Source of the DNA: Tillandsia leiboldiana
Lineage: Eukaryota; Streptophyta; Magnoliopsida; Poales; Bromeliaceae
NCBI GenBank assembly: GCA_029204045.2
Contig: CM055076.1
Coordinates: 14,619,902-14,683,901 of the forward strand
DNA length: 64,000 nucleotides
Direction of reading: 5' to 3'
Positions 10,131-22,415 of this stretch are shown one piece after another. The translations under genes were made by a program, and so were the position numbers. The notes under the pieces are model-generated. The model made no database searches, was not told the DNA's origin, and worked only from the letters and a program-made list of their open reading frames with translations. How positions within the stretch are numbered: the first letter of the stretch is position 1; each line of letters starts with the position of its first letter.

Positions 10131-11229
10131 TGAAGGAGCTTGAAGATGAAGGAAGTTTGGAGCCCCAGTTCCCATCATTTGCACTATCAAGGTGGGATTT
10201 GAGCTTAAAAGAGGTTAGAAATACATCTTTTCCTCTTCTCTTGGAATTTTTGTGTGAAAATTTAGTTTTTTTGGAAAACTAGGGTTTATTTTAGGGCTTT
10301 TTGATTTCTAACTTTTTGGGTGGAATTGATGGGTGTAGAACACTCTTTTTGGTTGGTTTTGGAGCTTTTCTTGTTTGGATTTCAAGATCTAACAAGATTT
10401 TCTCAACCTAAGGTAATTTTCACCTATTTTTCTTATATTTTTAAGGAATTTCGTGATTAAATTGTTGTGATATTTTAACCCATTGGAAACTTCTCTTAAG
10501 GCATAAGAGGAAGTGTGGGCATCTTAGTTGGGATCCTTCACAAGGATTTGGCAACTATCCGGTGGATTTGACCTCACCGAAATGGTTGAACTCCCCCTAT
10601 GTCTCCTATAGACTTCTAGGGCATCATTGTTATATTAAACATGTATCGTTTGATTTATTATGATTTATGATCATGCATTTGAACCCCTTCATGTATAGAA
10701 AATTTCATACTCTATGTAGTAGAGGTAAACATTGTATGTGTATGGGCAGTTTAATGGGGATTTGAATAGGAATTATCGTGAACTTAAGCTTTTGGATATG
10801 AATAGAGAACTTCTATACAAGTATTAGAATTATTGGAACATGTATTGCATATGAACATGTACAAAATAGACATTATGACATTAGTGCTATCTAGTGTAGT
10901 GAGATCCAAGTAGAAAGCTTCTAAACTTATACAATCAAGATGAAATAGTGAGATTCCATGTTTGAGACATGATGACAACTTGTAAGTATTTTACTCTTTT
11001 ATTATACAAGATAATGTTAATATTGTATATGATACATTAACACTTGAGATATTATACCCCGACCTAAAGGTCGATGATGCTATTCTGTGTTTTAGACACG
11101 ATGATCGAGACTTGCTTGCTTGTCGTTTGTGCTCATTCGCACATGCTTCGTAGGGTCGACCCCTCATGCTCAAGAAAACTCTTATAGTCCCATTGCTACA
11201 CATAAACCCTAACAATCCATTATCATTCT
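10131..11229 (+). mobile_element. LTR-like segment P, right part, and unassigned AT-rich DNA
   Basis: After the TGAAG duplication the sequence continues the leader-like stretch of P. It is AT-rich, has no coding frame of interest and drifts into unassigned sequence; the 3' border of P is not visible. Near 11061 CGACC and GGTCG flank TAAA, a small hairpin. I see no gene here. Confidence 0.3.
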
Positions 11230-12675
11230 TCTAATCATGAAAAACAAAGGAAAAGGGGAGAGACCACCCTTTTTCGGAAAATATCCCCCACCTTGGTTTA
11301 CCGCCAATCGCTTGTAGACACTTGCAATTGGACTACCGCGGCTTACTTGCTCATTTCGAGTCTGTACGCGCAAAATCGCCGAGATCGTGCTGTCTCCACT
11401 TTAAAGCCACTAGACGTATTATTTTAACCTTCAAATTACAAAGTTAAAGGATAAATTAGTTTACGACTCCGAATCCATAAACACTAATTCACACCTTTAT
11501 ACATATGGCTATATGACCGATAAAGAGAAATCGGACATAACCGAAAACTCGACCATTCTGGATCTCACTAATTATCTCGTTTCAATACTAAACGATAGGA
11601 AATTAAATTAATTTAACTCCCGATCTCATTTTGGCATATTACGACGCTAACGAATGCGAAAACACCTATTTTGGCTATTTTCGCAATTCGACCGTCGGAA
11701 CTCTACCGGTTTACAAATTAACGTTGCTAGGTGTGCTTCTCCAACCTCTAATTAGGGATTTGCATGATCAATTTAGATCAAAACTCTAAAAATTCAAGAT
11801 TCTATGTTCTAAGCCCTAGGTTCAAATTTCTTTAATTTCATCACGATTTCTCCACAATTTTCGCCGATTGCTTCGATAAGAATCCTTCTAAGATCACATA
11901 GATTATAGATCTAAAGGAACTACGGCAAAGCCAAATTTATTTTTCGCAAAACTCACCTCAAAGAGCCATGATTCCGAGCTTCTCTTGGTTCAAAAGCTCA
12001 CCCTCGCTTGCCGTAGGCTCATCGCAAATCGCTCCGTGATTTCGTGCATGTTGGAGCGAGAAAATCTAGAGAGAGAGAGAGTGAGGTGAGAAGGAGAGGG
12101 AAGCTCTCCATGGTGGTGTGCTCCTGTGCGTGCGTGCGGGTGGAGAAGAAGAAGAAAAAGGAAAAAAGTTAGCTTTTTGCATAAAGAACCCCCCTCCAAT
12201 AGTAAAAAGTTACTATTTAGTTCTATTCAGATTTGATACTTACCTACGGAGTCCTTCTGAACGTCCGTTTGCGCTCAAATTTGACAGGCATGCTTAATTT
12301 AATTTAATTTATCGTGAGTTATCTTAAGTTTTCAATTTGGGTCACTTTTGGGTCACTAAAAGTCCTGCTGACTCAAAATCGCTGGCAGATCCATTTCTCA
12401 CTACTCGGGTATCCGATTGATGCGAAACTTTTATTGTAGTCTTAAAATATAAGTATGGACTATCCCATTTTTTTTCAGAATTTTCTGACACTATGAATTT
12501 TCTGCCAAAATCTGAGCCCTCTTTCTCATATAAAATTCTAAATCTTTTCTTTTTATTCCAATTTCAGCACAATTCACTTCCAAATTATTTTTTACTTTTC
12601 TAAGTTCAATAAAAATAATATCTCATATTATTTTTATTTATACTTACTTATATACCGAAAATTTGGTATATTACA
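11230..12675 (-). mobile_element. LTR-like segment Q (5' end at 12675)
   Basis: On the minus strand the sequence begins TGTAATATACCAAATTTTCGG, a typical gypsy LTR start, directly at the edge of the H pol fragment. A CT-rich leader (about 12060-12180) and a donor-like GAG|GTGAGT (near 11958) follow in the same direction. The 3' border (about 11230) is a guess and no target duplication was found. No coding region. Confidence 0.45.
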
Positions 12676-12809
12676 ATCTTTTCCACCAAAGCAAAAACAA
12701 TTGATTAGGAGTGGATGTGTCGCCTACTTGGCTACCGTTGTGGATAGGAGCAGTGACACTCCGAGAGTGGAAGATATCCCGATTGTGCGAGAGTTTGTCG
12801 ATGTGTTCC
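12676..12809 (+). pseudogene. Element H: pol sliver upstream of RT
   Basis: One frame reads through a stretch ending LIRSGCVAYLATVVD and then EDIPIVREFVDVF, the linker between protease and RT in this family (the K pol has LIEGGCVAFLASVD and SDIPVVRDFPDVF). It is bordered by Q on the left and cut by LTR N on the right; the reading resumes at 15945 with PTELLGMPQ. The remainder of H is not in the window. Oldest layer of the nest. Confidence 0.8.
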
Positions 12810-12921
12810 TGTCACGCCCTGGGGGTTTCGTTAAGCGGAAGACGACCACTAAAAAGATTTGAAATTTGCGTATATATTTTTTTTTGAAACCAACCTCCCC
12901 CAGTGCGTGCCCAGACCCGCC

Positions 12922-12970
12922 GCATATACAAATTCACTCTGCGAACGGGCAGAGTCTCCTTTGTATATGC
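12922..12970 (-). other. LTR 3' hairpin (N)
   Basis: Same sequence as the S copy on the opposite strand; both arms perfect. Confidence 0.8.
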
Positions 12971-13687
12971 ACGGCGTCCCGACTACAACAACCATACAAT
13001 CATCACTTTAACCACACTAGTTCACTCGTCGGATACATACAACCATTTTTCCATAAGTATTAAAGAGGCCGACTAATTTTTGAAAGGATAAATCCACAAG
13101 TTTTAAAAACGGTGCCCACACGGCACCCAGGTTTTTCAAAAAGGTTTTCGAAATCCATAAATCCACAGAGTTTTGAAATGGTGCCCACACGACACCCAGA
13201 TTTTCAAAACGGTTTTCGCAATCCATAAATCCCCAGGGTTTTGAAATGGTGCCCACACGACACCCGCATTTTTAAAACCGTTTTCAAAATATTTTCTTTT
13301 TCTTTTCTTTTGTAGTTTGAAAGCGGCCAATCGGGAAAAGCAAAACAACCACCCACAAGGATAAATAAACGACATTCCAGCATCCACATCGACCCCACAA
13401 GGGTATCGCAATCCACATAGTAAGCTACTAACAGGTAATGAACTGAGCAAAATAAAAAGTAAATACCGTCCATGGCCTCGAAGGACCAAAAGTACTCCTG
13501 CCACGGCCTCACCGTCGCCCTAACTCTCACCCCCGAAGGAACCTGTCACGGAGTGGGAAGTCAGCGACACAAGGTATAGAAGATGAAATGCAGGAAGACT
13601 GTAACTAAAGCAAACCGTAAGAAAACCAGAGTAATCGCCCTCCGCATCGTGCGATCGACGGTGTCCCCTCCCCCTGCAAAACCTGAA

Positions 13688-14005
13688 CCGGGCACCTGCC
13701 CCGGCAACCCAGACCGAGCACTATCCTCAAGACAGAAAACCAAACCGAGCACCAACCTCGGGAAAGAAAACCAAACCGAGCACTAACCTCAAGAAAGAAA
13801 ACCAAACCGAGCACTAACCTCAAGAAAGAAAACCAAACCGAGCACCAACCTCGGGAACGAAAACCGAACAGAGCACCAACCTCGGGAAAAGAAAACCGAA
13901 CCGAGCACCAACCTCGGGAAAAGAAAACCAAACCGAGCACCAACTTCGGGAAGAAAACCAAACCGAGAACCAACCTCGGTAAACCACGCCGAGCACCTAC
14001 CTCGA
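13688..14005 (-). repeat. Short hairpin repeats in LTR N (about 10 copies)
   Basis: Plus strand shows CCGAGCACCAACCTCGG-type units every ~31-34 bp, separated by GAAAGAAAACCAAA. The first unit (13688-13704) is CCGGG/CCCGG with the loop complement of GCAGGTG. Some units have lost one arm (CCTCAAG instead of CCTCGGG). Confidence 0.85.
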
Positions 14006-15943
14006 CGGGTCGCACCGCTCACACCTTGGCGCCTCAAACCCCCCACCTACGGGGGCCCCCACTACGTCCCCTCGTGGGTATACACGAGTCATCGACCACT
14101 TTTTCGGAAAAGCACACCCTTTGCGGTGGCCAAACCGCGGGTGCGCGTGCTGCAGCCTCGAGCATCGTAACCAAATACACGAAACCAAACCAATAATAAA
14201 AACCATAAACACTATCAACATTAGTACAGTTAAACGAACAATCAGAAGTAGTTGCAACCGTCGGAAGCCCGACGCTAAGTCTCAAAATAACAACTCACAT
14301 ATGTGTACATAATAAAGGACACCGCGACACTTGGTCGCTACAACACCGATAAGGGCATATGATAAATGATAACGAGAATATGCACAAAGGGGTTCTAAGG
14401 GGTACCCACCTCAAACGCGAAGAAGATGATGCGCGGAAACTCCAGCTAAAACACTCCCACCCTGTGCCCGAAAAAGCTACAGTAAGTATTATTGTTAAAA
14501 AACATCGTCGCGGTCAAAAACACTCAAAAACGGGGCGAAACGGGCCAAAAACGGAGCTTCTGGACACTTTTTCTGAAGACTGGTGCACGGATCCTGGTGT
14601 GGACCGGGTCCACGACCAGACGCGGCCGCGGCGCGGGCTGAGAGCACGCAGCAGCGGTGGACCGCGGCGTCTTGGGCCGGGCTGCGCACGGGCAGGGGCG
14701 CGTGCCGGGTCCATCGTTTCCCGCTGTGGTGGCGAGCACCGGGTGCACGCCTAGGGCGTGCACCGCGCGGCCTGCCGCACGACCCTGTGCGCCGGGTCTG
14801 CGCCCCCGGGCCGCGGAGGCGTGCGCCGGGTGCACGCCGGCCCGGTGGACCGCGCGGCCTGGCGCACGCTCCCGTGCGCCGGGTCTGCGCCCCCGGGTCG
14901 CGGAGGCGTGCGCCGGTTGCACGCCGGCGTGGTGGACCGCGGCCAGAAACCCTACAGTACGCGCTCTTTTTCGGCTCCGGTTGCGACCCCGCGATCACGG
15001 CGGCTCCGGCGATGACCCCGTGAACACGGTAACGGCGGCGGCGGCCTCCCGTTTAACCGCACGCGACACGACAAGAAATAAAACCCACCCCGAAAAACTG
15101 GAAAGAAAACTCGAACCACTCACCTCGTTTTCGCCGGTAAGGGAGGAGAAAGGGAGAGGATCTTCCCGTTCTCGTCGCTTCGTTCCTTCACGCCCGCTGT
15201 CGGATGGTGGGGAGAAGGTAGGAGAAGGGTCGGGGTCCCTCTTGCGTTCCTCAGAAAAGCCCTAGAGTGCGTCGCGAATGCGGTGCGAAGTGGGAAAAGG
15301 AAACCCTAGTCCCCAAACTTACCACCTTGAGATCAGGTGCGAACCCGAGTCCAAAAATTTACCTCGCAAAGCGTGCTGATCGCCCCACCACACCCGAGAC
15401 CGCTAATAAACTTCGAAAAATTATTCTGGGAGGTCCCGGAGTCGGAATTCTCATTCGATCGCACCGCCGCTCATCATTTTGCGGGCTCTACCACCTAAAA
15501 ATACCCGCAAACCCCGACGATCAGCCCAAAAATTCTCGACTTTCAACCCCCCCTAACAACTGAAAATATTAATTAGGACCCAAAACGGAAAAACCGGAAG
15601 GTCGAGGTACTACCAAAATAATTAAAATAAACCCATAACATAATTACGTGAAAAAGTCTGATCGTAGAGGGATCCCGTCCGATCACCTCGAAAAGCATGC
15701 CGGCCACTTAGCACGGATTCCGATGCACCACTCAAAGGCAAACGCTTTGACCCCCATTCCGGGAGATCCGTGAATCGGAATCCGGATCCGTTCGCTTTGC
15801 CGTCCTCCGTTTTCCCAGCTCAATCGTAGAAAAATACCCGCGGTCCAGGCCAGTCCATTGCAGAAAACACAGTGAAAACTTTTCCTAACAATCCCGTCAT
15901 AAAAAGGAGGTATGCAAAGGCATCGGAACGCCAGGACTCTACA

Positions 15944-16141
15944 GTTTCCGACAGAGCTATTGGGGATGCCGCAAGACAGAGAGATCGAGTTTGTGGTAGA
16001 TATGATCTCTGGAACTACCCCAATCTTGAAGGCACCATATAGGATGGCACCAGCAGAGTTAAAAGAGCTAAAGGCGCAGCTTCAAGACTTGTCGGAAAAG
16101 GGCTTCATCCGACCGAGCGTGTCACCTTGGGGAGCACCAGT
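15944..16141 (+). pseudogene. Element H: pol sliver at the start of RT
   Basis: Continues the H reading: FPTELLGMPQ, then APYRMAPAELKELKAQL and KGFIRPSVSPWGAPV, the N-terminal part of a gypsy RT. It is cut at 16141 by the start of the G LTR; the rest of RT should lie beyond the right end of G, outside the window. No stop is present in this sliver. Confidence 0.88.
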
Positions 16142-16553
16142 TGTGAGGACTCGGATCTCTGCATGGCTTTTGCTGTGTGAACCGCAGCTTCTGGATGCCT
16201 ATGATGGGTGTTAGAGGTGATTGTGCGTGAATCGGACCCAAGATTTGGATTCAGCGCGAAATTCGGATTAAGATTGGGCATTTGGTTGCCCTCGACAAAT
16301 TTTGGAAGTGGAATTTGGCAAATCGGACACCGGATTTGGACTCAGCGCGCGAAAACGGTGAAAATGGACTATTTATTTGTATTTTTCGGAGCCCGGATGA
16401 GAAAACACGATTTTCGAGGCATTGTGCACTGTTCCAGTGGCCGGCGGGCAGCAGCGGCGCGGGCTCGGGCAGGCGGCGGAGCGGCCGCGGGCGCGGGCAG
16501 GCACGCGGTCCACGGGGCCGGCGTGCACCGGAGGGTAGTACACGTGGCGGCTC
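16142..16553 (+). mobile_element. Element G: 5' LTR, piece 1
   Basis: Matches 61984-62403 of the G 3' LTR with few differences. It ends with GGCTC, the target duplication of element I. A G-box ACACGTGGC is at 16540-16548. Confidence 0.92.
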
Positions 16554-16663
16554 TGTCACGCCCCCGGGGGTTTTTGAGTTTATCAAAGCGGAAAATTGCG
16601 TGTGTCTTTTTTTTTCCTTAACAAGGTAATTTAAACCTCATCCCCGGTGCGTGCCAGACCGCC

Positions 16664-16712
16664 ACATACACAAATTCTCCCTGTCCACGGACAGAGTCTC
16701 CTTTGTATATGC
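16664..16712 (-). other. LTR 3' hairpin (I, 3' LTR)
   Basis: On the minus strand arms GCATATACAAA / TTTGTGTATGT pair with G-U pairs; the inner stem is CTCTGTCC / GGACAGGG, longer than in other families. Confidence 0.75.
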
Positions 16713-17234
16713 ACGGCGTCTCATTTACAACAACATACATCCAACACCAACCATCAACCATACAATAGACATACAACATCAAGCGGAAAATTAAAGCGGC
16801 ATCAATGTTTAGAAAGGATAAAGCCAGCAGTTGCAAAACCCGTGCCCACACGGCACTTCGTTTTGAGAAAACCTTTTCGAAGTCATTTGGTTTATCATGA
16901 AAACATGCCGCACAAGAAAACATCACCAAAAGAACCAAACTATAAAAGTACAACTCATCCACAGTGCTAAATACTACATGTCCACGAATATTACTACCCA
17001 CAAGCAAATTAACTAAATTAAGCGTAAGAGAACTGAGATAATAAAAATAACCAAGTGTTCTGACTACGGCCCTCGCGACGCAGTCTCAACATCTCCCGGC
17101 TAACGCCCCTCGTAGCGCCTGTCACGGAGTGGGTAATGTCAGTGACAAACAAAGTAGATGTCTAATATCAATAAGGAATAAGGAGCAAACCAAATACACC
17201 GGAACCTTTCGCTAAAACGCTGCACACAATTAAG

Positions 17235-17282
17235 CTGGGCACCAACCCCAGATTTACCAATTAAGTTGGGCACCAACCCCAG
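17235..17282 (-). repeat. Two short hairpins in the I 3' LTR
   Basis: Minus strand CTGGG-GTTGGTG-CCCAG (17235-17251) and a second copy with one wobble pair (17266-17282). The loop equals that in S, N and L while the arms differ. The 5' LTR has the same pair at 52435-52482. Confidence 0.8.
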
Positions 17283-18124
17283 AGTACCTGTCGGGGAGAC
17301 TAAAGTCTCCCCTCGTGCGCAAGCACCTACTTTGATGCATTTAACCCTTTCGCGGTGCTGGTGTGCTATTCCCAGCGGGCGCGAAGGGGTCCTCACGGCA
17401 CCCACACTTTTGTGAGGAACACGGGTCATAAGAGACCACTCTTCCGGAAAAGTACACCCATGCGGAGGCCAATCCGCCTGTGTACGTGCAGCATCCCAAA
17501 ACGGATTTGCCGAGATCGGCGTGTCATGAGCATTGCGACCGCAGCCGCTTCCATTGTTAGATAAAAACACGATTATGCGAAAGGTTAAACTGTCCATCTA
17601 CTTTGTTAGATAAATTGAGAGCATTTTAATGACGATAGATGCACTTACTGCACTGGTTGTATTTATAGCAACCGTACCCACCTATTTGGAGAGAGATCGG
17701 AACACCCGAATCTTTCGCGCACCCCCGCTGCGCGTCTGGACCTAAAGAAAGTCCGCAAGGATAACTATAGTCAAAAGCGTGTACTAACATCCGAAAACCC
17801 ATGACCCAATTTACTCTTTTCGACGGAAAAGTCCAACAAAACTCAATCCTCAACCGGTAGCCCACTCGGGACGTCAATGGTTAGACCAAGAAGGCCCCGG
17901 CGGCGAAAATGATGAGAGAAGAGACCCGACGGCGCGCCCCCGACAATTTCGTCGAGGCGCGGAGCGTCGGCGAAATCGGCACCCAACAAAATAAAACAGT
18001 GACCAAAAAGATCCCAAGTTGCCATGCCAAGAAAACCGCGGAGATTGTGATCCCAACGGCGAAGACGGCGCTCAAAACGGTGGAAAAACGGACAAAAACG
18101 GAGCAAATGAACTTCGGGCTGTCG

Positions 18125-18400
18125 GTTGGTGCACGGGGGAAACCGTGCACCAGGTTCACGGCGTCAGGCGGCGGGGGCATGCGCCGGGTGCACGCAGGAG
18201 GCGTGCACCGCGCATCTCGGGCCGGGCCGGTGCACGACCCGAGCGTGCACCGGGTCCTTGCCCTTAGGCCGCAAGCGCGTGCGCCGGGTGCACGCATGAG
18301 GCGTGCACCGCGCGCCTTGGGCCGGGCCGGTGCACGAAACCGTGCACCGGGTCTGGTGCTTCCGACGCTGCGGGCATGCACCGGGTGCATGCCTGGACCC
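18125..18400. repeat. GC-rich GTGCAC repeats in the I 3' LTR
   Basis: Units around CGGGTGCACGC, GGCGTGCACCGCGC and GGGCCGGGCCGGTGCACGA. The 5' LTR (53330-53640) has one ~75-bp unit more and lacks ~30 bp near the left end, so the array changed after insertion. Open frames here are not genes. Confidence 0.75.
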
Positions 18401-19435
18401 GTGGACCGTGCTGTACGGACAAGCACAGTAAACCCTAGTTTCGCGGTTTTCTTCGCCGTTTTCACTCCCGTTAACCCACTATGTTCCAACGAAACATCCC
18501 CAAAAATCTCCGAATAAATCCGCGGTAAATCTAACGGCTAAACCGTTGATCCACGAACAACCAAAACATAAATCGGAACCCCGATCGAATTTTCGACCAA
18601 GTCCGATAAAAAGAAACCGACTAAAAATCATCGATTAAACTCGATAAAAACCATCGATCACCCTCGATCAAGAACGAGAATAAAACATTGATCAAAACCC
18701 ACAAAAATCCGCAATCGATGTTTCGATTAAAATCACCTTACAAGGACACGATAAACCCCCGATTAATTTAACAACCGCAACGATGTTCACTAACCTTAAT
18801 TTATCGGAATTAAAGAACCGATCTTGTTTCCTTTCGGCGTTGGAGACCCGGATCCGCTCCTCGTAGACGATGGCGTCTCGTTCTCCGATCTCCGGCACGT
18901 GAATCAGGGCGATCGGGTTCCTCCGCTTCCTCCTTCTTTTCCTCTTTTCTCCTCCGGTTAGGGTTCCGTCTTTTCTTTTCTTTTTCTCTTCTCACCGATT
19001 AGGGTTTTTATTTTTCTTTTCTTTTATTTCCGATAATCGGGATCCCTTATATAGTCGTATTAAATCTTTTAATTAATTTCTTTTAATTCGTACGTAAGAG
19101 AATTAATTAATTTTCCGTCTGGGATAATTAATTAACTAATTAATTATCCCCCACGAGATAACCCACCTTATCTCTAACGGGTGCAAGATATTTAGCACGG
19201 ATTCCGATGCATGACTAATCACCGTATCACTTTGAATCCCGTTCAGGGGGTTCCCGATATCGGATTTCAGATCCGATCGCGCCGTCGGCTTTCTTTTTCC
19301 GCACTCTATCGCAGAAAAATACTAGCATCTCACAATGGCCAACTTCAAGGATTGAATAATTTTATTTCACTTAAAGGCTTAAATGACTACACGTAAGTCA
19401 AAAATACCCCGAAAGGCCGGATCACTACACCACTC

Positions 19436-19464
19436 ACACTTTATAAAAAGTTTCGTCCCGAAAC
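19436..19464 (-). other. Element I: pre-PPT hairpin and tract
   Basis: On the minus strand GTTTCG-GGA-CGAAAC is followed by a short stretch ending GTGAGTGG before the LTR start TGTAGTG. Same place and design as in A, G, J, K and L. Confidence 0.7.
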
Positions 19465-22415
19465 TTAAATACAAACCCCACTAATCAATTCGGGAAAACA
19501 TTCCCTCATCTTCGATTCCAGTTCCCACGTCGCCTCGCGCTCTTCGTGGTTGCTCCACTGGACCTTCACATAGGGGATAGTTCGATTGCGCAACTTCTTG
19601 TCCTCTCTTGCCAAAATCCGCATCGGCGTCTCCTCGACGCTTAAATCCTCTCGCAACTCGATGGTGGAGGCATCCAAGGCATGAGAGGGATCAGCTAGGT
19701 ATTTCCGGAGCATTGAGACATGGAATACGTTATGGACTCGTTCGAGATTCGGCGGCAGGGCTAATCGGTACGCCACCGGTCCTATGCGTTCTAGGATCTC
19801 GAACGGTCCTACGTACCTCGGGCTTAACTTTTCCTTTATGCCGAAGCGTCGGTTCCCCTTGGAGGGCGAAACTCGGAGCAACGCATGTTCACCCACCATG
19901 AACTCTAAGTCTCTGCGTCTATTGTCCGCGTAGCTTTTCTGTCTGCTCTGGGCGGTCTGTAGTCTTTGTCTAATCAATCGCACCTTTGCTTCGGTCTCCT
20001 CCACCAAATCTGGGCCCAGAAACTTACGCTCACCCAGGTCGTCCCAGCATATTGGGGACCGACAGCGGCGCCCGTACAGGGCCTCGTATGGTGCCATCTG
20101 AATGCTGGCCTGGTAACTGTTATTGTAGGCAAATTCCACTAGGGGCAAGCACCGTGCCCATCCTTCGCCCAAGTCCAAAACGCATGCCCGAAGCATGTCC
20201 TCCACAATTTGTATCACCCGCTCTGATTGTCCATCGGTCTGCGGGTGAAAAGCCGTACTGAAGTGCAACTTGGTTCCCATTGCTCGCTGCAGGCTCTGCC
20301 AAAAGTTTGACACAAATCACGTGTCCCTGTCCGACGTGATGGATGTCGGCACCCCATGCAACCTTACTATCTCGTTGATGTAGGTTTGTGCCAGTCGTTC
20401 CCGCGTCCACGTCGTGTGTATGGGCAGAAAGTGGGCCGATTTCGTCGGACGGTCCACAATTACCCATATTGCATCGTGTCCCTGTGACGATCTCGGGAAC
20501 CCGGTCACAAAATCCATGGTAATCATGTCCCATTTCCACTCGGGCACCGGTAAGGGTTGCAATTTTCCTGCTGGACGCTGGTGCTCGGCCTTCACTCGTT
20601 GGCACACCAGGCAGTGTGCCACAAACCGAGTCACGTCTCCCTTCATTTTGGGCCACCAGAAGGTCTGTTTGACGTCCTTGTACATCTTCGTTCCCCCGGG
20701 ATGCGCTGTATATGGAGCGGTATGCGCCTCCCGCAGGATTTCCTCTTTGAGTTCCGGTAGATCCGGCACGCAGATTCGTCCCCGAAATCGTATCGTGCCG
20801 TCGGAGTTTACTGTGAAATCACCTTCTAGGTCGGCAGTTACTCTATTTCGCACCAGCTGGAGTGGGTCATCAGTCGACTGCCCCTCGAGAATTCTGTCAA
20901 GCAAGGTAGGTCTGACCACCCGTGTCAGGAGTTGTTCGACTGTACCCGCCGGTACTACTTCTAGTCTTAATCGCGAAAACTCCGCAATCAGACTATCTTG
21001 TTGGGTGATGGCACTTACCCCTGCCTTTTCGGCCTGCCCCTTACGGCTCAGGGCGTCGGCCACCATATTTGCCTTTCCCGGGTGGTAGTGGATCGTTAAA
21101 TCGTAATCCTTCAGTAGCTCGAGCCACCGTCTTTGTCGCAAATTTAACTCCTTTTGGGTGAAAAGGTACTTAAGACTTTTATGATCTGAGTACACATTGC
21201 AGTGTGCCCCGTACAGGTAGTGTCTCCAAAGCTTGAGGACGAACACAACCGCTGCGAGTTCCAAATCGTGCACAGGGTAGTTTCGCTCGTATTCTTTGAG
21301 CTACCTTGACGCATAGGCTATAACCTTCCCCCGTTGCATGAGCACTCCACCCAGTCCGTTTCGCGACGCATCGCAATACACTTCATAATCCTCCCCTGGT
21401 TCCGGCAGGGCGAGAATCGGAGCTCGCGTCAATCTATCCTTGAGCTCCTCTAAGCTCCTCTGACATTTGTCCGTCCAGATGAACTTTTCTCCCTTTTTAG
21501 TCAAGCGGTTTAAGGGGGTGGCTATCTTGGAGAAACCCTTCACGAAGCGCCGGTAGTACCCGGCTAATCCCAGGAAGCTTCGAATCTCCGTTACCGTCGT
21601 CGGTTGGGTCCAGTCCGTCACCGAATCTATCTTCTTCGGATCGACTGCGACCCCAGCCGCCGAGATTACATGTCCCAAGAAGCCAACCTCTCGGAGCCAA
21701 AACTCACACTTTTTGAGTTTGGCGTAGAGTTTCTGTTCCCGTAGGGTCTGGAGGACTGTGCGCAGATGTTCTTCATGTTCCTCATCTGTACGGGAATAGA
21801 TGAGGATATCGTCGATGAAGACCACCACGAATAAATCCAGGAAGGGTTTGGATACCCTGTTCATCATGTCCATGAACACTGCCGGGGCATTCGTGAGCCC
21901 GAACGGCATTACAGTAAATTCGTAATGACCGTAGCGAGTCTGAAAAGCCGTTTTGGGGATGTCCTCCCCCTTTACTTGGACCTGATGATAGCCCGACTGC
22001 AGGTCAATCTTTGAAAACACCGTCGCCCCCCTGTAGTTGGTCGAAGAGGTCGTCGATCCTTGGCAGGGGGTACTTGTTCTTAACGGTGACCTTATTTCTC
22101 TCCCGGTAGTCGATACACCACCGGAGACTTCCGTCCTTCTTTCTCACAAACAAGACGGGCGCGCCCCAGGGTGACGCGCTAGGTCTGATGAAGCCCTTAT
22201 CCGAAAGGTCCTCCAACTGTGCCTTGAGTTCCTTCAACTCCGCGAAGGCCATCCTGTGCGGTGCCTTGGTGATGGGTTTGGTGCCGGGAAGTAGTTCAAT
22301 GGGCAAGTCGACTTCTCGTTCCGGCGGCGCTCCGGGGAGCCCTGCCGGAAACACGTCCAGAAATTCCCTTACCACGGGACCGCTGATCCTTATCTGGGGA
22401 GCGGCCCTGAACTAC
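19465..22415 (-). pseudogene. Element I: pol (RT, RNase H, integrase, chromodomain-like tail), broken
   Basis: Three frame-sharing blocks are visible. The RT has VVFIDDILIYS and MPFGLTNAP; RNase H has YCDAS; the integrase has the HHCC zinc finger, MDFVTGFP, TSDRDT and DGQSERV; the tail has VKVQWSNH and ATWELE. Breaks: an extra G in a G run near 22025 shifts the frame within the RT; TAG at 21301-21303 stands for a glutamine codon (CAG to TAG); TGA at 20317-20319 stands for arginine (CGA to TGA) just after TSDRDT. The protease is missing because the left end joins filler sequence near 22415. Not functional. Confidence 0.93.

Larger units (their letters stand above)
12810..15943 (-). mobile_element. 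LTR N (solo LTR, minus strand, 3134 bp)
   Basis: Reads TGTCACGCCC at the left and ends CTCTACA at the right, the reverse complement of a TGTAGAG...GGGCGTGACA LTR. It splits the H pol codon for codon; flanks GTTCC (12805-12809) and GTTTC (15944-15948) fit a 5-bp target duplication with one later change. It holds the 49-nt hairpin (12922-12970), the acceptor-like block (13542-13564), a hairpin array, the palindrome block (near 14100) and a GC-rich part (14590-14950). Two U3-end-like stretches (15361-15640 and 15690-15943) suggest an internal duplication or a hidden nested LTR. Confidence 0.8.
16554..19429 (-). mobile_element. Element I: 3' LTR
   Basis: Plus strand starts TGTCACGCCCCC and ends GATCACTACA (2876 bp). 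Contains the 49-nt hairpin, the acceptor-like block (17119-17142), two CTGGG/CCCAG hairpins (17235-17282), the palindrome block (near 17449), a GC-rich GTGCAC repeat region (about 18125-18400) and, on the minus strand, a TATATAAG box near 19045-19055. Confidence 0.93.

Noticed and set aside
10131..12675. Small open frames between P and Q (60-75 codons)
   Set aside because: AT-rich, short, no motifs, no match to the retroelement proteins in the window.
13688..14005. CRISPR-like spaced repeats
   Set aside because: Plant DNA, spacers are themselves repetitive and AC-rich, no cas genes; the units are LTR hairpins.
20414..21088. Antisense frames over gypsy pol and gag (also 22695-23294, 28008-28583, 33795-34187)
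   Set aside because: Shadows of the real coding strand with no conserved motifs.
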